From Daldinia sp. FL1419 (taxonomy: Eukaryota > Ascomycota > Sordariomycetes > Xylariales > Hypoxylaceae), in contig MU623341.1 of the NCBI GenBank assembly GCA_025201765.1, forward strand, positions 62,001-126,000: a stretch of DNA of 64,000 nt, written 5' to 3'. Positions 36,057 through 47,500 of the stretch are shown here, one piece after another. The notes beneath the pieces were generated by a model. The model made no database searches. It saw nothing but the letters and a program-made list of their open reading frames with translations, and was not told the DNA's origin. The translations under genes were made by a program, and so were the position numbers. Positions within the stretch are counted from its first letter, which is position 1. The number at the start of each line of letters is the position of its first letter.

Positions 36057-37292
36057 ATGACGACTTTCACCAAGCCGAACCGTCCTCTTACCTGGCTCAT
36101 CACTGGAGCTACATCAGGCTTTGGCGAGTCTCTCTGCCGTCTGGTCCTGGCTGGTGGCCATAAGCTGATAGCAACTTCACGCAACCTTTCTCGTAACCCA
36201 GAGCTCGAGGCCGAGATCAAAGCCTATAACAATGGCAGCCAGTTAATTCAACTCGATGTCGATGATAGAAACAGTGGCCAAGTCATGTGAGTAGTCCCTA
36301 GAACCATCCCACCAGTTTATTCTCTTATGCCCCCTTTCTTGTATAACCGCTCGGGAGCCATTCATCGAGCCAAGAGCGTAAACCCTTATAAGAAATCCTC
36401 AGAGGCAAGTACTAACTCCATATGGCAGCGAGTCCCTAGAGGCTTCAGGCACCGAGATCGATGTCTTGGTGAATAACGCCGGATACTGCATTTATGCTCC
36501 TGTCGAAACGGCCGCCGAGGAGGAAGTACGTGCTTTAATGGAAACGCTGTACTTTGGCCCCGTTAGGCTTGCCCGCGCTGTGCTACCTCATATGCGTAGA
36601 CGTAGGTATGGTATCATTGTGAACATTAGCAGCGGAGCAGGCCTGGATGGAAGAGACAGCATGGGCCCCTATGCTGGAGCCAAAGCTGCACTTGATGGTA
36701 AATGTCTTTTTAAAATATTTTGGTCCGCAGTATGTGCTAACTAAGGTGGTTTAGGGCTATCCAAAGTCCTTGCTAAAGAAGTTGCCCCTTTCGGAATTCG
36801 CACTTTGACCGTTACCCTTGGGACTTTCAATACGAATTTTATCAACACCACCATCGTTGGCAAGAACCCCTTACCTGATGACTATAAGGGCTCTGTGGCA
36901 GAGCATATGATCCAGATTCGTACGTCACATTAGGATACCCCCCTATTTATCCACCCCTAGGTCCCAAAGTTCTCTGTCAAGCTCGCTTCGCGAGCCTATA
37001 GCTAGAAGACATACCGAATCCTCCAGGATAGGTAAAAGATGAGTTACAAGACTAACTTATGATCACAGTGTCTAGTGGCAAGCTACAGCCAAACGGCGAC
37101 AAAGACAAGGCGATGAAGGCTCTCTACGAAGTCGTTGTTGGCGAAGGCGTTGGAAAAGGCCGCGAAGCTGAGCGACTACTCCCGCTGGGCCAAGACATGA
37201 CTCTCCGTATACAGGGCCAATTGGAGTATTTCAATCACGCTTTAGAGGCTTTCAAGGACGTCACGGACAACGTCGCCATAGACAAGAAATGA
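36057..37292 (+). CDS. Short-chain dehydrogenase/reductase
   Basis: NAD(P)-dependent oxidoreductase with a Rossmann fold. Four exons, 36057-36286, 36429-36697, 36755-36919 and 37069-37292, give 295 residues. Cofactor motif TGATSGFGES is near residue 17, followed by VNNAG. The catalytic triad elements are NISSGAG (Ser) and YAGAK (Tyr and Lys). The start at 36057 was chosen because it places the Rossmann motif at the usual distance; an upstream in-frame Met at 35943 would add 38 residues that look unstructured. The C-terminal half (KLQPNGDKDKAMKALYEV) fits the fungal 'classical SDR' group that acts on small alcohols or ketones. The substrate is not known. Confidence 0.92.
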
Positions 37293-38955
37293 GATATATG
37301 AGGCCCGCCACATATGTATATACCACAATATTGAAACTATAAGCTTGATTATACATGGTCTCAATATTATTCGATTATTACTCCAAAAAGTATATAAGTG
37401 TGGACGGGGAAGTCCAATCTTTAGCTCTATCTACGGATGTCTAGGCTCACGTCGTGACGGGTACATAGCACATGACAATTATCACTACGAATCCAGGTCA
37501 GAATATACAATGTATGTACTGGCCTTTTTTTTTATCATACGCCCTGTCTGCTGAGATAACCCAGATTTCCAACCCAGGACCAAGTCCGCGATGGAAGAAA
37601 AGTAAACCGCTCAGACCTCTCTGTTATAAGGCTAAGTTGGAGTTTTGCAAGTTATAGTCCCTAAAAGTAGCTTAGGCTTGAGATACTGTCTGTGGGTAGA
37701 CTCGTTAACGTAGGGCAAGCAGCGGCGGCAGATGCGGCGGAGCTGATCGGGAGTCCCTTCGATTCTGCTTCGCGGCGGCCAACTGGGCCAGGCGATGGAG
37801 TTGCGAAAACGGTAGTGCCTGTGGTAGAGATGACGATATCTATCTCGATAGTAGACTGTAGTAGTCGTAGTGAATACCACCCTAGTAACAGTGCGCGTCG
37901 CTAATTCTGTGGTCGTTGCAAGAGCCGTCTTAGACGGAGGAGCCGCGAACAACGTGCTTATTCCCAAAAAGCTGCTGCATAGAGCCGAGGAATCACTCGA
38001 TATACTACGTGCGCATTTCAAATATGAAGCATCAGATAATGAATGACGATCTAATTCAAGAGAAACGAGCGTGGGCTAGAAATGCCAATACCTATTTTCA
38101 AACTTCAACGAAGAAATAAAAACTTCCCGCAACACCACGAAAGGAGTGTGTGCATGGTGAAAGAGAAAAGACAGAGCTCATGGGAAGGGATTCTATATCT
38201 TATTAAATGAACACCTTGAACTGAACCTCACGATCCGGGGATTCATGGGAAAACGACTACGAAGTCAGGGGTAAGCGGGCCAGCGTCTCGAACTATTAGC
38301 CCACTACCTAATCCAAATACCCCTATAGTCTTATACAGCTCAAGCTTTTAATAAATATGGAAGAAGAAGAAAAAAGGGGAAATGAGTTCATAGCACTTAG
38401 TTACCTAACCTAGAGGTATAAGTTGGTAGTAGAAAAGTTGATATAATGTGTAACCGTTAGGTAGTTATGATAAAGATAAACTTGTGTAACGTTTTCTATA
38501 ACTAGCTAACCGGTTAGGTAGGTAGTTTGGGGATCAATCGTTGGAAAAGAGACAGAGGCAACTAACCGGTTACCTCCTAATCTGGCAGGTGTACTCTCAA
38601 TTACGCCAGCTGCGACGGAATTATCGGTGGTGGGGTGTTTCTATTCACCGGTCCGCCGCACTTGGAGGAGATAAGTTAGGAGGTAACCTAACCTTAGTTA
38701 CTTTGGTTAGCAGGGTCATCGGGGGATTTTACCGCTAAACGGAAGAGTGACGCGCGGGAGCTCCAATCAATTTTTCAGAAGCTTCAGTATTCCGCCTCCC
38801 GCATCTCCCACGCCGTCTCGTCAACTTCAACCGAGCGACCGTTTTATAGCTTTAGCCATGCACAGGCGAGTTGAAAAAATACCACCGGCGAAAACAAAAG
38901 TTACCTAGTTGCTAATAATTATGTAGTAGCTGGTATACATAGTCTACCTCCCATT
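37293..38955. other. Intergenic region with a possible broken Thr-rich frame
   Basis: 1.66 kb. Apart from the candidate relic at 37661-38021, it contains TTAGGTAGGTA-like motifs near 38452-38466 and 38513-38528 and no supported gene. Confidence 0.45.
37661..38021 (-). pseudogene. Possible frameshifted small Thr-rich protein
   Basis: A minus-strand frame from 38021 reads FLGISTLFAAPPSK and then TVTRVVFTTTTTVYY, the kind of Thr-rich stretch found in secreted fungal proteins. Near 37860 that frame turns into basic, unlikely sequence (RDRYRHLYHRHYR), whereas the next frame becomes protein-like (DIVISTTGTTVFATPSPG, then SSAASAAAACPTL) and stops at 37661. A one-base shift or an unrecognised short intron would join them. 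No family is recognised, and this may be chance. Confidence 0.22.
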
Positions 38956-41390
38956 ATGCGGTCGCAATTGACCCGCCATGTCTTGCGACGCATCCTTGCG
39001 AGCGAGGCACCTGTCGCCTCCCCCCCCTGTTTTATCTCTTCGAGGCCAGCATTTCGTATATATCCTGTGAGGTACAGAGTCGCCAGGACAACTCAGAGGA
39101 GAGCATTCTTAAAACTATTCCAAAAAGCCCCGCGGACGTTGAAGGAACTCGACGCCGAACCTGGGTACGAAACCCTACTTCGATTCCAAGCTGCGGAAAC
39201 AAGTAGTATCCGGCCTCCTAATCCGGATGAGTTGGTCAAGGCATGGCGGGAACTATTTGGATATAAATCCCGACATGGCCGAGTAGTGAACTCAACCCAG
39301 GCCTTATGTGCCTACCGGGTGCTATTAAATCTTCGCACCCTAGTTACTAGCAGTGAAGACAGGCGATTGTCTGATGATGACCTCCGGATGGCTAGGGACT
39401 GTTTGCTCAAACCCCCAAGAGACGACTATACGAATCATCTCCAACTTTCGAGAGAAATCCATGCCGAATTAAAGCGGAGGGGTGTTCACCAGGCTAAAGA
39501 TCTATATGCTCTATCGACGGCCCTGTCTCAGTACGGCCAGGCTCTCGAAGCAAGGGATCTAGTCTTGGATTACTACTCCAGAATGAAGAGTAGGGAGTCT
39601 CCTGATGTCTTACTACGACAGTTTATACCCGTAATTCGAGGCCTTGCTAAAGAGGGCCGAGAAGCGGAACTCCTGGACCTCGTTTCGCAAACAAGCCGGC
39701 TTGGTCTTGAATATGATCCGACGCTCCATAGTATCATGACCACTTTTTTTGCGCAGAGAGATAAAGTAGGAGAAACAAAATACTGGTTCAACAAGCCAAT
39801 CGGTAGAAATCTCCCCCCAGCTCCACCGACGTACTACGAGATACTCAAGTTTGCTCTCCGTAATAACCAGCGAGAATGGGCTTTGGGGGTTTACCAGGAT
39901 CTTATTTCAAACTTAGAGTCTCCCAAGCTACGTCACAATAAGCCGTGTTGGGATACGTCCTACCAGTGGGCCATTTTATTACTTGGAAAAGGCATCGATC
40001 ATATCGAGCATATGCTTGCAGTTGCTACTGAGTTCACACGGGATAAGCCCAGTTCACAACCCAACATAGGGACGATAAATGGACTTATTAGGACGGCCAT
40101 TGATAAAAATGATCCATATCTAGCCGAACGCTTCATCTCGCTAGCTGATAAGCTGGGGTTCGAATTAAACTATAAGACTTATATGCTTCAGCTCGAGTAT
40201 CGTATCCGCGCCAATGACCTGGATGGTGCCTTCGCGGCTTTCCAGTCTCTCCGAGATATTGAAGAAACAACTAAAGACAAGGAAGTCTCCGTCTTGAACT
40301 ATTTCATTCGTGCTATGTGCTCTACACCGGGGCCCAACCACGAGCGCGTTCTCGATGTCACCAGTTACCTTGAGCAACGACGTGTCACGCTGGAGCCTGA
40401 AACGGTGGTTTCTGTTTGCATGGCATTCTTAAAGAACGACGAGACATACGAAGTAATAGACACCCTGTCACTTCATACTGTCCACTACAGTATTGCTGAG
40501 CGTTCCATGGTTCGCAAAGCCTTCGTACAATACTGTTTAGATGAGAAGAACAGTACAGCTCGTGTCTGGGATGCATATGCACTATTAAGACAATTCTTTC
40601 CGGAACTTGAAGCCGAAGATCGAGAAGCTATTATGAATACATTCTTCGATAGACGCCGCGCAGATATGGCAGCGCACGTATTTGGGCATATGCATTCCCA
40701 TGCGAACAAGCAGCTACAACCAACTGTAGATACCTACGTCCGCTTTATGGAAGGCCTTGGCAAATGCCCAGACGAAGAGAGTTTGAAAACAGTTCATAAC
40801 AGGCTCAAGATGGATACAACAATCCAGCCTAGCACGCGCTTATACAATGCACTTATGATTGGGTATGTAGCATGCGATTTGCCCTACCGAGCGCTCGACT
40901 TTTGGACCGAGATCACAGCGTCTCCTGACGGGCCATCCTATGCTACATTGGAAATTGTCTTTAGAGCTTATGAGATCACGCCTGACGGCGATAGTCTTGC
41001 TAACGAGTTATGGGAGAAAATAAAAAGGATGGATATCGAGGTGCCCGACAAAGTCTACATAGCGTACGCAACCACAACGGCCGCGCATGGTCATCTTACG
41101 ATTGCCAAGACGTTGTTAGAGGATATGGATAATGTCGTTGGAAAGGGGCCCAACTTCCACAAGTGAGTACAAGAACACCAGGTAAAAAATTTCTTAATAG
41201 CTAACAGTCCCTTAGCCTCGGCACTGTATTCAATGTGTTACCATCGCAGGAGATGAAGAATCAGTTCGAAGAATGGGCAAATGAATCGTATCCAAAGGAG
41301 TGGCAAGAATTGAAGAAAAAGTACGCCAAAAAGCAAGATAGCGAAGGCCTCCCGGTATTTAAAATCCGCCCGCGGCCGTGGAAGGCATGA
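38956..41390 (+). CDS. Mitochondrial PPR protein, CIA84-like (complex I assembly)
   Basis: Two exons, 38956-41162 and 41216-41390, give 793 residues. The N-terminus is Arg/Ser-rich without acidic residues (MRSQLTRHVLRRILASE), typical of a mitochondrial presequence. The rest is predicted helical with pentatricopeptide-like pairs such as TYYEILKFALRNNQREWALGVYQDL and the region around STRLYNALMIGYVACDLPYRALDFW (quoted only in part: LYNALMIGYVACDLP). From memory the block PRTLKELDAEPGYETLLRF resembles fungal complex I intermediate-associated protein 84, which assists assembly of the NADH dehydrogenase membrane arm. That is an inference; another PPR factor for mitochondrial RNA is possible. The last exon ends FKIRPRPWKA. 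Confidence 0.75.
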
Positions 41391-41575
41391 TATATATGGA
41401 CTTATCATGTACAACACTACTCGTAAAAATCTATTCTAGGTAGATAAATAGGCAGATTAGTAGCCTCCTCTGCTGTCTCTTTGTACATAGGCGAATCAGC
41501 GCTAGAAGACATAGATATGGTCGTACAATCCACCCATTAACCATTAACTGGCTAAGCAACTACCTACCTAGTCAA

Positions 41576-42421
41576 CTATATGCCCGAACCCCTGACGTTT
41601 CTATTGACTGTCGCGGTGGTCTGCTCGTAGTACCTGGCGTTCTGCCGGATCAAAATCTCTGGATGGTGGTGTACACTGGGATGGATACCCAGACCGATGG
41701 CCCGTCGCACGGCCTTGGCCATCTTCCGCTGGTTTACCGGCCGCAAGCCTGTGTCTACCGAACGCTTTATTCGCCCGTGCGGCGTCATGTATTCTGATAC
41801 GACGGAGAAGTTCTACAGAAGCGCTTGTTAGTAATTAATTGCCTATATACCCGACACACAGATCCCCCCTTTGCTTGTCCGTTTCCCCACCTCCATTCTG
41901 TATTTTCGGGGCTGAAGTAACGTACGCGGTACATGTCTAGCGGGCGCAAACCAAGGACGTCGACGAGATCCCTCTTGCGGGCCTGGGTGCGGCGCCACTT
42001 GTTCATCTCGGAGGAGCTCATGTCGTGCGGGGCGTAAACGTCGCCGGGGCGCCAGCGGCGGGTGAGTTGGCGCAAGTAATCGTCATTCTTGATGCTCTGG
42101 CGCATCTCCTCTTCGATGTGGACGCGTCGCGCGACGGTGTGCCGTAGGCGGTCGTATATATCGGCTGCGGCTCGTGTAGGGTCTCGCTCGCGGGGGCCGC
42201 GTTGGGGCGTGGAGTCGTCGATGTCGAGGAGGTTGGAGGTTACGCTGGGGATGTCTCTGCGGACTGATTCTGCGTTAGTCGCGGCGATTTCGAATGGTGG
42301 GCTGGCGTGTTGGAGACATACTGGCTTCGCGAGAGCTTGTGCTTGATATACTGGCGCTTTGGGATTTGAAGAGGGTAGAGGCTTGCCGTAAGGCGGCAGG
42401 GAGGGATATCCGAGGCGCCAT
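41576..42421 (-). CDS. RSM18: Mitochondrial small-subunit ribosomal protein S18 (bS18m)
   Basis: Structural protein of the mitochondrial ribosome small subunit. Three exons on the minus strand, 42421-42322, 42269-41926 and 41812-41576, give 226 residues. The first exon, found by its GTATGT donor and a GACTAAC branch before the acceptor, encodes a mitochondrial presequence (MAPRISLPAALRQASTLFK); the longer open frame beginning at 42492 is only the intron read through. The S18 core follows the third exon: EYMTPHGRIKRSVDTGLRP and NQRKMAKAVRRAIGLGIHP. A long acidic/basic N-terminal extension before the core is usual in fungal Rsm18. It is head-to-head with IMP3. Confidence 0.93.
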
Positions 42422-42825
42422 CTTGGGCAATTGTCCGATGTATCTATTAATATATACCTCAGGGTTATAAACCACCCTTTAGACGCTTTCAATGATACTA
42501 TCCTCGGATACGCAATTAGATAGTGGGATATCTGACATACCTATCTGATGGAGCGCATATAGAAATTTAGTCGGCCAAACAATTATTCCAGCTGCGTTTT
42601 CCCTCAGTAAGAGGTACTTAGGTACCTACTTCTTTTCTTAATCCCTGTCAATGCACCCCGCAAGGTCGCAAATTGATGCAGGGGTTCGAGCTCTTATCGG
42701 ATCTTCGATGTGGGGCTAAAAAAAGTTACGATTGAAAAAAAGTCAAGCCTCATCAACTCCAAACCCTCCTCTCTAGGTACCTATACAACCCGTTCTGTAG
42801 ATCCCCTAAGCGATCAGCAGACACC
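42422..42825. promoter_or_regulatory. Bidirectional promoter, RSM18 / IMP3
   Basis: 404 bp between two divergent start codons, the only place for both core promoters. It contains two TAGGTACCTA-like elements at about 42617-42628 and 42775-42783. No clear TATA box was seen. Confidence 0.45.
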
Positions 42826-43508
42826 ATGGTTCGAAAACTCAAGCATCACGAGCAGCGCCTGCTCAGGAAAACAGACTTCATCACATGGAAACAGGATAAT
42901 GACCATAGAGATGTTTGTGCCCTCCGTGTACTGATTATTAACTCGACGGTCTCGCTAACTTAGGCGCTTTCGACAGGCGGCTGTTATCCGGCGGTATATG
43001 ATCCAAAAACCCGAAGATTATCACAGATATAACAGGCTATGCGGTGTAAGTAGTTATACTAGGCAGTGATATATAGTAGAGAAAATAGATAGACTAATAC
43101 CTTTGCGAATAGTCTTTGCGCCAACTAGCACATCGCCTCAGCTTGCTACCGCCAGAAAACCCCACGAGGCGGAAACACGAGGAGCTTCTCCTGAACAAGC
43201 TCTACGACATGGGCATCCTATCCTCGGCCTCGAAGCTCTCGAACGTCGAGCACGGCGTCACTGTCTCGGCTATGGCGCGCAGGAGATTACCGGTGGTCAT
43301 GACGCGCCTAAGAATGGCGGAGACGGTGCAAGCAGCTACGAAGCTCATCGAGCAGGGCCATGTCCGAGTCGGCGTTGAGACTATCACCGACCCTGCTTTC
43401 TTCGTCACGAGAAACCTGGAGGATTTCGTGACTTGGGCTGTTGGCAGCAAGATCAAGCGCAATATTATGAAGTACCGCGACAAGCTGGATGACTTCGAGT
43501 TGTTGTAA
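42826..43508 (+). CDS. IMP3: U3 small nucleolar ribonucleoprotein protein IMP3
   Basis: Component of the SSU processome that binds U3 snoRNA and helps 18S rRNA processing in the nucleolus. Three exons, 42826-42912, 42977-43045 and 43113-43508, give 183 residues, the same length as the yeast protein as I recall it. The start gives MVRKLKHHEQRLLRKTDF, the family N-terminus. An S4-type RNA-binding domain lies in the C-terminal half (RLRMAETVQAATKLIEQGH, then VRVGVETITDP), and the end is KYRDKLDDFELL. The first intron uses donor GTTTGT and the second GTAAGT. Confidence 0.96.
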
Positions 43509-44523
43509 TGTTAGGCAAGGGTCTATGTTTTTACACGGCGCGGCGTCTGGGAATACTAGGAAATAGGTAGATGTTGGTAGATATTTTATGCCAACTTATG
43601 ATTGTGTTCGGAATCATATTTTCATTACTCCCTTTGGAGCCCCTACCTCTTTCTATCGCGTCCTATAACGTAGCATATTGGCCATCGTTACAAAAGGTAC
43701 AGTTTCCTTGTGTACCTACATATAACTACCTTAACTTAGGAAGTACCTACATAACATCTTCAATGCCGCTATTAATTTGGTACCCCTTCAGATACTTGCA
43801 GTATCGTGCTTACCTATAAATGTAAGTAGGTAGGTACAGACCAGCGCCGTGGTAACTGCCGTCAAGGAGGGAAAGGACGGATTACCCAGCACCATGTGGT
43901 GATTACCGCCTTCGTACTTTGATGCCGGCAGAAATTGCAACACCGCCCTAGGAATTTCTATAAATCGCCAGCAATCTGCAGCACAATCAATTTTCTTTCT
44001 CTTTTTTTCCTCATGTCCCTTCCCAAGAGCGATTTTTTGGATATGTGTATCGCTCCAGTACCAGTATAGCTGGGTTGGGATTGGTTTGTACTGGTCAATT
44101 TTTTGTTTGTTCTTCAACTTCGAATTAAATTTTTGGAAACAATATCATCTTTATGATGAACACATTATTTTTCATTGAAATCACAACCTAGTGCTGTGAT
44201 TCGAAGAAGGGTATCGATATGCCAATAAATTTGCGAACGTGCTACAATATATGGTGTTTGTGCACGTGCGTTCGTGTTTTAGTTGCTTCAAAGGAACCAG
44301 GAACCAGGAATCAGGAATCAGGATGGAAGCTACTACAGTTAGTAACTTAATGAGCCCCACTTGCTTTCGTCACGCACCAGGATTAATCGTCAAACGGCAA
44401 TCGCGGTCGCGCGTTTTCGCTTCATTAATCTCTTATTTGAGTCTAAATCTCATAAATCCATCAATAGATTTATCAGGATGTCTTATATAACCAACTTTAG
44501 TTACCTAATAACACCAGAGAACA
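43509..44523. other. Intergenic region upstream of the SNF2 helicase
   Basis: 1 kb between tandem genes. It has TAGGTAGGTA motifs near 43826-43837, a pyrimidine tract at about 43992-44010 and short overlapping ORFs without features. No gene was seen. Confidence 0.5.
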
Positions 44524-47500
44524 ATGGCCCAGCATCCTACTTCCATCATTATCTCAGATGATGAAATAACCGGATCTGAGGGTTCGCCACCTAAGCCAGC
44601 TACGGCTACCTCTCGTAAATCTGAAGGATCAAATAAGCGCAAATTTATCCCGAATATTCCAGATAGTAAGGTTGAATGGAGCGATGACTCAGATGACCTT
44701 CACGAACCATCCAAGAGACAAAAGAAGGAGAGCCGAAAAGTATCATCAGTGAAAAGCAAGAAGAAAGCCACCACAAAAAGAGGTCGTCCACGTAAATATA
44801 TTAGATCAGAAAAGGTTGCTTCATTACAGAATGATGATAGCTTATCATCTTCGGACGAAGAGTCCTTCGACGATTCGTTGCCCCAGTATATACGGGATCG
44901 CCGAAAACAGTTTGATCAGACTCGTGAAACTTTACGTGAGGGCGGTTTAAGACTGCCTCCGGATTATTCAGATGTCTACTTTTCCGATAATGAAAGATTA
45001 GCCAACTTAGAAGAGAAACCACAATTCGACGAAAAGAGCGGTATCAAGCCGTGCCGCCCTTATAAAGATGTCGTTCTTGAGCATTCGGCGGGTATCATCC
45101 CAGCCTCCATCGCGCAGTATCTTCGAGATTATCAAATCGAGGGCGTCAAGTTTCTTCACTATCTCTTCGTCTATCAGAAGGGCGGGATTCTCGGTGATGA
45201 TATGGGTTTAGGTAAAACCGTTCAGGTTGCTGCCTTTCTTATCGCCATGTTCGGCAAGACCGGAGATCGTCGCGATGCGAAAAGGATGAGAAAGTTCCGA
45301 AGAGCGAAGGACGATTGGTATCCCCGTGCCCTGATAATATGCCCCGGATCGCTGATCCAAAATTGGAAAAACGAGCTGGACAGATGGGGGTGGTGGGAAG
45401 TTGATTTATACCATGGAGCGGGTAGGGATGATGTCCTCGGCGCTGCCAGGGCAGGAAGGTTAGAAATTATGATCACCACCTACACCACGTACAAGAACAG
45501 CCGTGATGAAGTAAACAGGGTACCTTGGGACGTCGTTGTAGCTGATGAATGCCATTCGATAAAAGATATCGCTGCCGGAATTACACAGGCGATGAATCAG
45601 GTCAATTCTCTTTGCAGGATTGGTCTAACTGGGACAGCGATTCAAAACAAGTATGAAGAACTATGGACGCTTCTAAACTGGACAAATCCGGGACAGTTTG
45701 GAACTCTAGGAGAATGGAGGAATACCATCTCAAAACCATTGACTGTTGGTCAATCCCATGACGCCACTTTACATCAATTAAGCGAAGCTCGGAAGACAGC
45801 CAAGAAGCTGCGCTTCAATCTTCTTCCTCGTTTTTTCCTCCGCCGAATGAAGAGTTTGATCGCCAACCAACTGCCCAAAAAGAGCGATAGGGTTGTGTTT
45901 TGCCCTCTTTCTAGCCTACAGCGTGAAGCCTACGAAAACTTGCTCGATAGTGAGATTATCAGTTTTGTCCGGTCTGCATACGACCTCTGTCCATGCGGCT
46001 CGGGGGACAAGCGAGGATGGTGCTGCTTCAAGGTCACCCCCGAAGGTGAATCATGGAAATCGCTTATTTTTCCTATCATGATATCACTGCAGAAGTTATC
46101 TAACCATTTCAACCTCCTCATTCCACAGACGTCAGACGTTCTAGAAAAACATAGGCGAGAAATTAGATTTCTCCAAGCCGCTATGCCCCAAACCTGGAAG
46201 GAGCATTATAATAATCGAGACTCCCTGCTCAATTTGACAGACCCTGAGTATTGTGGGAAGTGGAAAATTCTCAGGAAGCTGTTGAAACTCTGGCATACCG
46301 GTGGCGATAAAGTGTTGATCTTCTCCCACAGTGTTCGGCTACTGAAGATCCTACAGAACCTGTTCAATAATACGAGTTACAATCTGAGCTACCTCGATGG
46401 GTCTCTCAGCTACGAGGAGCGTCAACAAGTTGTCGACGACTTCAACTCTGATCCCAACCAGTTCGTATTTCTTATTTCCACCAAAGCCGGGGGCGTTGGG
46501 CTTAACATCACGTCAGCCAATAAAGTCGTTATAATGGACCCTCATTGGAACCCTTCCTACGACCTACAGGCCCAGGATCGGGCTTACCGCATAGGCCAGG
46601 TTCGTGATGTTGACGTCTACCGTCTCATCTCGACGGGTACTATCGAGGAGATTACTTATGCGAGGCAGATCTACAAGCAACAGCAGGCTAATATTGGATA
46701 CAACGCCTCTAATGAGCGCCGCTATTTCAAAGGAGTACAACAAGACACAGAACGGAAAGGGGAGATATTTGGAATCCGTAACTTGTTAACATATCACGGT
46801 GACCAAGTCATTCTCCGCGATATAGTCAACAAGACCAACATTGCCGAAGCCAAGGCGGGTGTCAAATTAATTGATATCGATATGGAAAAAGCAGCTAGGG
46901 ATGCCGAGGAAGATCAGTTCGTCAAGAAAGAGGGCAACGCCGACGACGACGAGACCGGTGGTCTCAAGCAGTTATCTACTCTTTTCACTAAGGATGATAA
47001 TAAAGATGGCATCTTGAAATCAACAGGAGCGCACAAGCCCAAACACTTCGATCCCATACAGGCGATTCTCGCTTCGGAAGGTGTCGAATATACTCACGAA
47101 AACTCAGAAGTTGTAGGCTCATCAAAAGTCGAGGATGAGTTGTCGCGACAGGCAGAGCTAGCTGCGAGTCAGGACCCCGACTGTACCCTCTTCTTTGACA
47201 GCCAGGGGTTAACTGCCGCTCAGCAATCGATCGAGTACGAATACAACCCCCCAATGGATGTGAGACAGCGCCAGTTCTGTACGATGGCGAAGACGTTCGG
47301 GTTTTCCGGTGTGACGGAATTTGCACTGGCAGTCGAAAGTATGACTCAAGAAGAACGGCGTAATTGCCTGGAGCTTTTCTATAGGAGGCGTGCTGAAAAG
47401 TTGAAGGAGTTGGGTGAAATCGCCGGCGCGCACATAGAGCCGAAGCGGGAGCTGACAGTGAAAAACGATGTCGAAATGGCAGACATAAAAGTGAAGGCCG

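Noticed and set aside
41785..42492. 235-codon ORF as the true S18 start
   Set aside because: A GTATGT donor, a GACTAAC branch and a CAG acceptor define an intron, and the spliced start gives a proper mitochondrial presequence.
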